A program made the translations under genes and the position numbers. The notes under the pieces were generated by a model that had not been told where the DNA came from, did no database searches, and worked only from the letters and a program-made list of their open reading frames with translations. From Capnocytophaga ochracea DSM 7271 (lineage in GTDB: Bacteria > Bacteroidota > Bacteroidia > Flavobacteriales > Flavobacteriaceae), in assembly GCF_000023285.1 (NCBI RefSeq), contig NC_013162.1:2074501-2138500 (forward strand): 64,000 nt of DNA, read 5' to 3'. Below are positions 7,283 to 14,444 of this stretch, piece by piece (the stretch's first letter is position 1; each line of letters starts with the position of its first letter).

Positions 7283-8233
7283 ATGAAGATATTACATATA
7301 GACAGAAACCACCCCTTGATGCTTTCACAACTCGCAGCACAGGGTTTTGAAAATTACGAAGACTATAAAAGCTCTAAAGAGTCTATTGAAGCTAAAATAG
7401 CTGATTACGATGGAATTATTATCCGCAGTCGTTTTACTATAGACAGGACATTTTTAGACAAGGCGACTCGATTGAAATTCATAGGCAGAGTAGGTGCAGG
7501 GCTTGAAAATATAGACGTAGCTTATGCCGAAAGTAAAGGTATAACGCTCATCGCAGCCCCCGAAGGCAATAGAAATGCAGTAGGCGAACACGCACTCGGT
7601 ATGCTTCTGGCATTGCTGAACAAGTTTAAGAAAGCCAATAACGAAATTAAAAACGGCAAATGGTTGCGCGAGGAGAACAGAGGTTGGGAGCTTGACGGCA
7701 AGACAGTAGGTATCATAGGCTACGGCAATATGGGAAAGAGTTTTGCTAAGAAATTGCGCGGTTTTGACTGTAGTGTGATTTGCTACGATATACTCCCCAA
7801 CAAAAGTGACGAGAATGCCAAACAAGTAACCTTAGTAGATTTTTTTCGTCAGGCAGATGTAGTGAGCTTGCACACACCTCAAACCCCACAAACTATAGGT
7901 ATGGTGAATGAAGTATTTATCAATAGTTTTGCTAAGAGTTTTTGGCTCTTAAATACTGCACGTGGGAAGAGCGTAGTTACCGATGATTTGGTACGCGCCT
8001 TGCAAAGCGGGAAAGTATTAGGAGCAGGTTTAGACGTGTTAGAATATGAAAAGGCATCGTTTGAAGACTTCTTTAGCGACGAACAAATGCCCAAATCGTT
8101 TAAATATCTATTGGAAGCGGATAATGTGATTCTCACTCCTCATATTGCAGGCTGGACTTTAGAAAGTAAAGAAAAGCTTGCGCAGATAATAGTAGACAAG
8201 ATAATTAGCAAATTTGGGGAATTAGCAAATTGA
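7283..8233 (+). CDS. D-isomer-specific 2-hydroxyacid dehydrogenase (phosphoglycerate dehydrogenase-like)
   Basis: This 316-residue NAD-dependent dehydrogenase has the two-domain D-2-hydroxyacid fold. Visible signatures are the nucleotide loop GIIGYGNMGKS (about residues 147-157), the substrate/catalytic Arg in NTARGKS, the Glu in GLDVLEYE, and the acid-base His287 in TPHIAGWT. It lacks the ACT domain of long SerA enzymes. The first step of serine synthesis (3-phosphoglycerate oxidation) is plausible but no serC or serB lies nearby, so the substrate is not settled. The end of the gene runs into TTAGCAAA octamer sequence, used here as codons (ISKFGELAN). The next gene starts 14 nt downstream. 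Confidence 0.85.
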   Translation: MKILHIDRNHPLMLSQLAAQGFENYEDYKSSKESIEAKIADYDGIIIRSRFTIDRTFLDKATRLKFIGRVGAGLENIDVAYAESKGITLIAAPEGNRNAVGEHALGMLLALLNKFKKANNEIKNGKWLREENRGWELDGKTVGIIGYGNMGKSFAKKLRGFDCSVICYDILPNKSDENAKQVTLVDFFRQADVVSLHTPQTPQTIGMVNEVFINSFAKSFWLLNTARGKSVVTDDLVRALQSGKVLGAGLDVLEYEKASFEDFFSDEQMPKSFKYLLEADNVILTPHIAGWTLESKEKLAQIIVDKIISKFGELAN

Positions 8234-8247
8234 CAAATTAAATAGAA

Positions 8248-9066
8248 ATGAAAAAGAATTATTTACTCATTGGAGTAGTAGCTTTACTGCTCGGTAGTTG
8301 CTGTGCTACTAAAAACATTACCACAACGCAAGCTACTACGCAAGAAAGTGCCCTCATTGCCAACGGCAAATTGTGGTCGTCTTACTTTCAGCAAAACGCT
8401 GCTGAATATGAAGCTTTGTGTTTGCAAGCCTTCAACGTGGCACAATTGCGATTGGACGAAGCCCTTGCTAAAAAGGGCGATAAACCGCTGGCAATTGTTA
8501 CCGATATAGATGAAACCTTTTTGGACAATTCGCCCTTTGAAGCCTATTGTGCGAAACAGGGTATTAGTTATTCACAAAAAGCGTGGGAAGAATGGACAGT
8601 TTTAGGCGATGCCAAACCGCTAACAGGCGCGTTAGAGTTCTTTAAATACGCCGATAGCAAGGGAGTAGCTATTTTCTATGTGACTAATCGTCGTGACAAC
8701 GAACGTGAAGGTACGACCAAGAACTTGCGCAAGTACAATTTTCCTTTGCCTTCGGACAATCGACTTATCTTGCGTTCTGCTGAGAAGAGCAAAGAAAACC
8801 GTCGATTACAAATTGCTAAAGATTACGACATTGTGCTCTTGATGGGTGACAACCTTTCCGACTTTTCTAAAGATTTCGATGGTGGTACTCCAAAAGAACG
8901 TTCAGAGGCAGTACATAAGAATAAAACAGAGTTTGGTAAGCGTTTTATTGTGCTCCCTAACTATTCTTACGGCGATTGGGAAGGAGCTGCTTATGGTCAT
9001 AAATACTCTATTCCAGAAGCCGAGAAAGAAGCGATTATTAAGAATAATACAAAGGCATTTAAATAG
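8248..9066 (+). CDS. 5'-nucleotidase / acid phosphatase, lipoprotein e(P4) family
   Basis: This 272-residue class C acid phosphatase of the HAD superfamily is anchored to the outer membrane as a lipoprotein: signal peptide with lipobox LGSC (Cys18). The catalytic motif is TDIDETFLDNS (Asp86 nucleophile, Asp88). Further HAD motifs are FYVTNRRD and LLMGDNLSDF. The Haemophilus e(P4) homologue dephosphorylates NMN and nucleotides so that nucleosides can be taken up, and a similar scavenging role is likely here. It is probably cotranscribed with the dehydrogenase 14 nt upstream. Confidence 0.92.
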   Translation: MKKNYLLIGVVALLLGSCCATKNITTTQATTQESALIANGKLWSSYFQQNAAEYEALCLQAFNVAQLRLDEALAKKGDKPLAIVTDIDETFLDNSPFEAYCAKQGISYSQKAWEEWTVLGDAKPLTGALEFFKYADSKGVAIFYVTNRRDNEREGTTKNLRKYNFPLPSDNRLILRSAEKSKENRRLQIAKDYDIVLLMGDNLSDFSKDFDGGTPKERSEAVHKNKTEFGKRFIVLPNYSYGDWEGAAYGHKYSIPEAEKEAIIKNNTKAFK

Positions 9067-9124
9067 GTAAGAGGTAAAGCTAGGGTTCTGGAGTTGGCGT
9101 GTATGTGAATAAGAGACAAAAATA

Positions 9125-9154
9125 TTGTCAATTGAAAATTAATTTCTATCTTTG
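9125..9154 (+). promoter_or_regulatory. Promoter of the menG-porT operon
   Basis: TTG (9125-9127), 19 nt, TATCTTTG (9147-9154). The predicted transcription start is about 12 nt before the ATG at 9173, so the leader is very short. Confidence 0.75.
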
Positions 9155-9172
9155 CAAAAAATTAAGCACTAT

Positions 9173-9907
9173 ATGCCTAAGAACACTGTTACGCCTTATC
9201 AAGATTCAGCACAGGGTAAAAAGGAACAAGTTACCCAAATGTTCAACACTATTTCAGATAGTTATGATGGTTTGAACCGTGTGATTTCGTGGGGCTCAGA
9301 TGTAAAATGGCGTAAATTTGTAGTACAAAAAGTGGCAGAGATACACCCTACTACGGTGCTTGATGTAGCTACAGGCACAGCCGATTTAGCAATTGCTCTT
9401 ACTACTATTCCAAATGTGAGGATTACAGGATTAGATATCTCAGAAGGAATGTTGGAAGTAGGGCGCGAAAAGATAGCTAAAAAAAAACTTACCGACCGCA
9501 TTAATTTAGTACACGGAGACAGTGAGCAACTACCTTTTGCTGATGCTACTTTCGATGCTGTAACGGTAGGCTTTGGAGTACGTAACTTTGAAGATTTAGA
9601 AAAGGGACTAAGTGAAATTCTCAGAGTGCTGAAACCTAAGGGGCGCTTGGTAGTATTAGAGACTTCTGTACCTAAAAAGTTCCCTTTTAAACAAGGGTAT
9701 CATCTATATACAAATTATATGATGCCCCTCATTGGCAAACTCTTTTCTAAAGACAGGTTGGCTTATCGGTACTTATCTGATTCGGCTATCCATTTTCCTT
9801 ATGGGAAGAAGTTTCAAGAGATATTAGATAAGGTAGGTTATCAGAAAACTGAATATTATCCTAAAACCTTAGGTGGAGTAGTCACCATTTACATAGCTAA
9901 TAAATAG
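9173..9907 (+). CDS. menG: Demethylmenaquinone methyltransferase
   Basis: This 244-residue SAM-dependent methyltransferase of the UbiE/MenG family performs the last step of menaquinone synthesis. The N-terminal signature (MFNTISDSYDGLNRVISWG), SAM motif VLDVATGTADLA, and C2 signature (RVLKPKGRLVVLE) are all present. I use the ATG at 9173; a TTG in frame at 9152 overlaps the -7 promoter element and cannot be translated from that promoter. Bacteroidota respire with menaquinone, so MenG is more likely than UbiE. An isochorismate synthase of the same pathway is at 39201. porT follows after 17 nt. Confidence 0.93.
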   Translation: MPKNTVTPYQDSAQGKKEQVTQMFNTISDSYDGLNRVISWGSDVKWRKFVVQKVAEIHPTTVLDVATGTADLAIALTTIPNVRITGLDISEGMLEVGREKIAKKKLTDRINLVHGDSEQLPFADATFDAVTVGFGVRNFEDLEKGLSEILRVLKPKGRLVVLETSVPKKFPFKQGYHLYTNYMMPLIGKLFSKDRLAYRYLSDSAIHFPYGKKFQEILDKVGYQKTEYYPKTLGGVVTIYIANK

Positions 9908-9924
9908 AACTTTAACAATAAAAA

Positions 9925-10647
9925 ATGAATAAGAAAACATTTAAAAAGAGTCTTATAGGGTTGTTCTTATTTTTAGGAGCATTGAATTTGTATGGGCAAA
10001 TCAAAGAGCCTATTATGAACTTAGAACATTTTGATGACAAACGCTTTCAATGGGGATACTATTTTGGTACCAATGTGTTTGATTTCAAAATAGATTACCG
10101 CGACTTAAATTATCGCACAGCTAATCTCCGAGAAATACAAACTGACCGTAAATTAGGTTTTAACGTAGGTCTTACAGGCTCTGTGCGCTTAGTGAAACAT
10201 CTCGATTTGCGAATTGAGCCAGGTTTGGTGTACAACAAGCGTATTCTTATCTTCCCTGGATTCTCTGATTCGAGAGATTCGATGCGCGATGTTCCTTCTA
10301 CATATATTTATATTCCGTTATTGCTAAAGTATAGCGCTAAGCGCTGGTATAACGTAAAACCCTACGTAACGGCAGGAGCTTCTATGGTGTTTAACTTGAG
10401 TAGTAATGCGAATCTAAATGTTGATAATTCCGAAAAGACTTTCCGTGCTACAAGAAATGTTTTCTTCTATGAATTAGGTTTAGGTATTGACTTCTACACT
10501 CCTTATTTTAGAGTCTCTCCTTCTCTGAGAGCCTTATTTTCAGTTAATAATGAGTTGATACCCGATAATAATCCCAATAGCCCTTGGACAAGTAACCTTA
10601 ATGGTTTAAAGAGCCGTGGTTTCTTATTAAATCTAAACTTCGAATAA
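9925..10647 (+). CDS. porT: Type IX secretion system outer-membrane protein PorT (SprT) family
   Basis: This 240-residue protein has a signal peptide (1-25, ending LYGQ) and alternating beta-strand segments ending in an aromatic residue (LLNLNFE), as expected for a small outer-membrane barrel. In Flavobacteriia the gene after menG/ubiE is typically porT (sprT), needed for type IX secretion and gliding. Size and features such as WGYYFGTNVFDFKIDYRD fit. The call rests on this synteny and on recognition of the sequence style. A generic porin-family protein is the alternative. Confidence 0.8.
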   Translation: MNKKTFKKSLIGLFLFLGALNLYGQIKEPIMNLEHFDDKRFQWGYYFGTNVFDFKIDYRDLNYRTANLREIQTDRKLGFNVGLTGSVRLVKHLDLRIEPGLVYNKRILIFPGFSDSRDSMRDVPSTYIYIPLLLKYSAKRWYNVKPYVTAGASMVFNLSSNANLNVDNSEKTFRATRNVFFYELGLGIDFYTPYFRVSPSLRALFSVNNELIPDNNPNSPWTSNLNGLKSRGFLLNLNFE

Positions 10648-10648
10648 T

Positions 10649-11260
10649 ATGAAGAAACTAATCCTTATAGTAGTTTTTTTGATAAGTCTTGCGTCTTATG
10701 CGCAGAACTTTAGCTACCCTATGGCAAGTCCACGTCAGGTAATCACACAACAGTTTTCTGTGAGTCAAATTACAGTAGATTACGGTCGCCCAAGTGTGCG
10801 TGGTCGTAAAATATTTGGCGAATTAGTCCCTTATGGGAAGATTTGGCGTTTAGGAGCTAATCAAGCTACGAGTATTAGTTTTCTTCAGCCTGTAAAATTT
10901 GGTGGTAAATCGGTAAAGAAGGGCGATTATGCTATTTTTGTAACTCCTGAAGCTCACCAGTGGACGGTAGTTCTCAATTACGATGCCGATGCGTGGGGAG
11001 CTTATAGCTATGACCCTAATGAGAATGCTATTGAATTTACAGTGCCTGTTACTCAAACCAAAGATTTACAAGAAGCTTTAGAGTTCTCATTCGAGAACAT
11101 TTCTAATGAAAAAGTAAATTTAGTAATTCGTTGGGAATATACTAAAGTGGAAATCCCTATTGAAATAGACAAAAAGGAAACTATTGATAAGATTATAGAG
11201 CAACTCAAAGAAGTAAAACAATTTGAGAGAGACTTGGAAGGTAAAGACGATAAGAAATAA
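10649..11260 (+). CDS. Exported DUF2911 family protein
   Basis: A 203-residue protein with a signal peptide (1-19, ending SYAQ). The DUF2911 hallmarks are SYPMASPRQ, VDYGRPSVRGRKIFG, VPYGKIWRLGANQAT, and KKGDYAIFVTPE. The tail (about 165-203) is charged and probably helical. The function of DUF2911 is unknown; the proteins are exported and common in Bacteroidota. It starts 1 nt after porT and its stop overlaps the next ATG by one base, so these genes form a tight operon. Confidence 0.85.
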   Translation: MKKLILIVVFLISLASYAQNFSYPMASPRQVITQQFSVSQITVDYGRPSVRGRKIFGELVPYGKIWRLGANQATSISFLQPVKFGGKSVKKGDYAIFVTPEAHQWTVVLNYDADAWGAYSYDPNENAIEFTVPVTQTKDLQEALEFSFENISNEKVNLVIRWEYTKVEIPIEIDKKETIDKIIEQLKEVKQFERDLEGKDDKK

Positions 11261-12315
11261 TGGAAAGGAAACAAGTATGGAAATATAGTGTTTTTGCTAT
11301 TTACATAGTTATTTGGCTTGTTTTTCGTACTTTCCCTACCGTTACAGAACATATTTATAGTAAAGGTATCTACCCGTATATAGCTAAAGTGTTGCACTTT
11401 TTATTCGGGTGGATACCTTTTTCTATGGGTGATATTCTATACACGTTGTTCATTATAGGTATATTTTTAGTCGTAGTAAAATACTTCAAAAAGTTATGGC
11501 AAACCCCCTTAAAAATCTTAGATAAAATATTTTCAAAAATAATACGTATTGTCTTTGCCTTTTTCTTCCTCTGGGGGTTCAACTATTTTAGGGTACCTTT
11601 ATCGGAATCTTTACACATTTCTAAAGAATATACCCAAGCTCAACTGTTGAAAGCTACACAAATGTGTATTAACAGAGCCAACTCAATCCATTCTCGATTA
11701 GCAACCAATGATACTACTAAAGTAGACTTTTGGCTTTCACAAAAAGAAATATATCGCATTGCTTATAACGGCTATCCTTTGGAGAAACAAGGTGTTACAG
11801 ACTTTAAAGCAATGAAAAGCGTCAAACCTTCTCTTTACAGTAAATTGCTTACCTATATGGGATATAGTGGGTATTTGAATCCGTTTACTAATGAAGCCCA
11901 AGTAAACAGAAAGATGATAGGTTATAGTGTACCTATTACTGTTTGCCACGAGATAGCACATCAAATGGGGTATGCTGCCGAAGAAGAAGCAAATTATTTA
12001 GGGTATTTGGCAGCTTTAAAAACTGATAATCCTTATTTTAAATACAGTGCAGAACTCTTTGCCTTGCGCTATTTTCTCAATGAAGTAGCTCAAGTAGCCC
12101 CTACTGAATATGAAAGCCTTCACTCTCAAATTCACAAAGGTATCTTTGAAAACTATAAAGAAGTGCGTTTTTTTTGGCAACAATATGAGAACAAAGCTGA
12201 GCCTGTTTTTAAAGCAAGCTACGATGCGTTCTTGAAAGCAAACAAACAATCACAAGGCATCAATAGTTATGATTTAGTGGTGGGATTACTAATTCCTCAT
12301 TATGCTGGAAATTAG
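11260..12315 (+). CDS. DUF3810 membrane protein with a metalloprotease motif
   Basis: A 351-residue protein with three predicted transmembrane segments (about 9-24, 55-73 and 95-112) followed by a large domain. That domain contains HEIAHQMG (His230, Glu231, His234), the zinc-protease HExxH motif, with nearby acidic residues (EEEANYLGYLA) that could give the third ligand. This arrangement matches DUF3810. A membrane-bound zinc peptidase is likely by motif, but no substrate is known. The start codon overlaps the stop of the DUF2911 gene (TAATG), which suggests translational coupling. Confidence 0.85.
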   Translation: MERKQVWKYSVFAIYIVIWLVFRTFPTVTEHIYSKGIYPYIAKVLHFLFGWIPFSMGDILYTLFIIGIFLVVVKYFKKLWQTPLKILDKIFSKIIRIVFAFFFLWGFNYFRVPLSESLHISKEYTQAQLLKATQMCINRANSIHSRLATNDTTKVDFWLSQKEIYRIAYNGYPLEKQGVTDFKAMKSVKPSLYSKLLTYMGYSGYLNPFTNEAQVNRKMIGYSVPITVCHEIAHQMGYAAEEEANYLGYLAALKTDNPYFKYSAELFALRYFLNEVAQVAPTEYESLHSQIHKGIFENYKEVRFFWQQYENKAEPVFKASYDAFLKANKQSQGINSYDLVVGLLIPHYAGN

Positions 12316-12356
12316 GAATTAGAACTAACCATTAATTATTGACCTTTAATCATTAA

Positions 12357-12653
12357 TTACAGAAATTTGTTAAGTTCCATTAGTAAAACTTCACTGTCTT
12401 GAAAGCCTTCTCCGCGCCAAATAAGATTCATATTATTAAAGATAATAACAGTAGGCAAGACACTTATCTTCAGTGCCTTACTTAATTCTTTATTCTTGTT
12501 AATGTCTACTTTCACAACCTTTACTCTATCCCTCAAAATAGTAACTACTTCGCGTAATACAGCATTCATATGTAGTGAAACTTCAATACCTTCAGAATAA
12601 AAACAAATGAGCACAGGTGTATTTACATTGATGATATCACCAAATTTCTCCAT
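12357..12653 (-). CDS. Thioredoxin-fold protein without the CXXC active site
   Basis: A 98-residue protein with the thioredoxin layout: a PVLICFYSEG strand at 13-22, KVVKVDINKN strand, the cis-Pro loop SVLPT (Pro67), and a final hairpin and helix. The WCxxC site is replaced by SEGIEVS (about 20-26), so it cannot do thiol-disulfide exchange. A structural or binding role is more likely. The start is the ATG at 12653; a longer frame would run through the promoter. It is single-standing, on the opposite strand to its neighbours. Confidence 0.8.
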   Translation of the reverse strand: MEKFGDIINVNTPVLICFYSEGIEVSLHMNAVLREVVTILRDRVKVVKVDINKNKELSKALKISVLPTVIIFNNMNLIWRGEGFQDSEVLLMELNKFL

Positions 12654-12677
12654 AATTTTATGTTTAAAATAATGGCA

Positions 12678-12706
12678 CAAAAATACAAAGTTTTTTTTAA
12701 TTACAA
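12678..12706 (-). promoter_or_regulatory. Promoter of the thioredoxin-fold gene
   Basis: On the minus strand: TTG (12706-12704), 18 nt, TATTTTTG (12685-12678), about 25 nt upstream of the ATG. Confidence 0.6.
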
Positions 12707-12794
12707 ATAGAAATAAACAAAATATATTATTTTTTATTTTTAAAAAGCTATTAACGCTATCTTATTTTCCTCTTTCCTTTAGCATTTCTTTGTT

Positions 12795-12915
12795 CATTGT
12801 TCGTCTTTTGTTCGTTCATTGTTCGTTGTAGAGCCACTGTAGACCCACTGTAGAGCCACTGTAGAGCCACTCATTGTTCGTTCTTCCTATAAGATTCGTA
12901 TAAGCTAAGTATAAG
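12795..12915. repeat. Composite 11-bp array joining three 11-mer families
   Basis: Eleven consecutive 11-mers (121 bp) with no slip. In order: three of CATTGTTCGTT type, four of GTAGAGCCACT type (reverse complement of the 4954 array), one CATTGTTCGTT, then CTTCCTATAAG, ATTCGTATAAG and CTAAGTATAAG. The same families make up separate arrays elsewhere in the window (4954, 5532, 22780, 34002, 42530, 55456). The array sits in the 558-bp gap between the thioredoxin-fold gene and dnaN; the rest of the gap is AT-rich with no gene apart from the flanking promoters. Confidence 0.95.
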
Positions 12916-13128
12916 ATTGCTTTAAACAAAAACTGTCTTTCTTTGTTGTTTATAGATTCGTTTTTCTATTGTTGGCAAAGTTTCTATTTTTTGGAATTCG
13001 TGGGAGATTAAAAAAAACAGCGAAACTACTTATTTGTAATTGCTTGTTGTGCTAAGAATTTCTGTAGTGTAAGTCATACTATCTCTTATGTCGAACTCAT
13101 ATTAAAATTAAAAAATATCTAAAAAAAT

Positions 13129-13159
13129 TTGGTAGTAACAAATATTCTTTCTACTTTTG
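13129..13159 (+). promoter_or_regulatory. dnaN promoter
   Basis: TTG (13129-13131), 20 nt, TACTTTTG (13152-13159), 53 nt upstream of the dnaN ATG. Confidence 0.7.
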
Positions 13160-13211
13160 CCATTATTACTCCGCAAAGGGGTAAGTTTTGTCATTTAAAA
13201 TATATAAAAAT

Positions 13212-14336
13212 ATGAAGTTTATAGTATCAAGTTCTTACTTATTAAAGAAGTTACAAGTATTTGGCGGTGTAATCAATAACAACAATACAATGCCTATACT
13301 CGATAACTTTTTGTTTGAACTGTCTACCAATTCTTTAACTATCTCTGCTTCCGATTTGGAAACTACTGTAAGAGGTACTTTGGAAGTAGAATCAGATTCA
13401 GAAGGGAGCATAGCAGTATCAGCTAAATTATTGACAGATATTCTTAAAACCTTTTCAGAACAACCCCTTACCTTTTTGGTAAAAGAGAATAATGTAATAG
13501 AAATTAGCTCTACTACCGGTAATTATACCTTAGCTTATTTAGATGGAGAGGAGTTTCCTCGCCCTGTAGCTTTGCCTGAAGCAAGCAAAGTAACGATGAT
13601 AGGCGATGTATTAGCAACTGCCGTGCAAAAGACTATCTTCGCAGCAGGAAATGACGATTTACGTCCTACAATGAGCGGTATTTTATTCCAATTCAGTGAA
13701 AACGGACTTACCTTTGTAGGTACTGATGCTCATAAATTAGTGAAATACGAACGCTTAGACATCAAAGCTAATGAAGCGGCTGATTTCATTATGCCTAAAA
13801 AACCGTTGAACATTCTCAAAGGTATTTTGGCAGGTAGCGAAACAGAAGTAACTGTGGAATACAACGAGAGCAATGCAAAATTCTCTTTTGACGATATGGA
13901 ATTCATCTGCCGCCTTATAGATGGTAAATATCCTAACTACGATGCAGTAATTCCTAAAGAAAATCCTAACAAACTTATCTTAAATCGTTCGCAATTCTAT
14001 AGTTCTATTAACCGTTTGTCGTTGTTTTCAAATAAAACCACTCACCAAGTGCGCTTGAAAATAGCTGGTTCTAGCTTGGTAATTTCAGCTGAGGACGTAG
14101 ATTATAGCAACAAAGGTGAGGAGCGTTTCACTTGCAACTATCAGGGAGACGATTTAGAAATAGGCTTCAACTCTAAGTTCTTGAAAGAGATGATTAATAA
14201 CTTAGACTCTGATGAAATCTTGATAGAAATGTCGTTGCCAAATCGCGCCGGACTTATCACGCCTGTTGATGGACTTGATGAGGGAGAGAAAGTGCTAATG
14301 TTGGCAATGCCAATTATGCTTAACACAAATCAATAA
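13212..14336 (+). CDS. dnaN: DNA polymerase III subunit beta (sliding clamp)
   Basis: This 374-residue processivity clamp has three similar domains and begins MKFIVSSSYLLKKLQ. Family features are NNTMPILDNFLFE near the start, DGEFPRP-like DGEEFPRP, TDAHKLV, LIDGKYPNYDAVIP, and the C-terminus PVDGLDEGEKVLMLAMPIML (the usual clamp ends with a similar PMRL/PIML strand). I use the ATG at 13212; the longer TTG frame has no support. dnaA and recF are not nearby, as is usual in this phylum. Confidence 0.97.
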   Translation: MKFIVSSSYLLKKLQVFGGVINNNNTMPILDNFLFELSTNSLTISASDLETTVRGTLEVESDSEGSIAVSAKLLTDILKTFSEQPLTFLVKENNVIEISSTTGNYTLAYLDGEEFPRPVALPEASKVTMIGDVLATAVQKTIFAAGNDDLRPTMSGILFQFSENGLTFVGTDAHKLVKYERLDIKANEAADFIMPKKPLNILKGILAGSETEVTVEYNESNAKFSFDDMEFICRLIDGKYPNYDAVIPKENPNKLILNRSQFYSSINRLSLFSNKTTHQVRLKIAGSSLVISAEDVDYSNKGEERFTCNYQGDDLEIGFNSKFLKEMINNLDSDEILIEMSLPNRAGLITPVDGLDEGEKVLMLAMPIMLNTNQ

Positions 14337-14361
14337 ATAAAGAATTTTTCATTTTTAAAAT

Positions 14362-14402
14362 GAAACGCCTTATGAGTCTCTTTTTAAGGCGTTTCTTTTT
14401 TT
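14362..14402 (+). terminator. Rho-independent terminator of dnaN
   Basis: Stem GAAACGCCTT / AAGGCGTTTC (14362-14371, 14386-14395), 14-nt loop, followed by a run of seven Ts. Confidence 0.85.
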
Positions 14403-14444
14403 AAGAGAGAAATCACAATGTTTATCATTCAAAAATAACTATCT

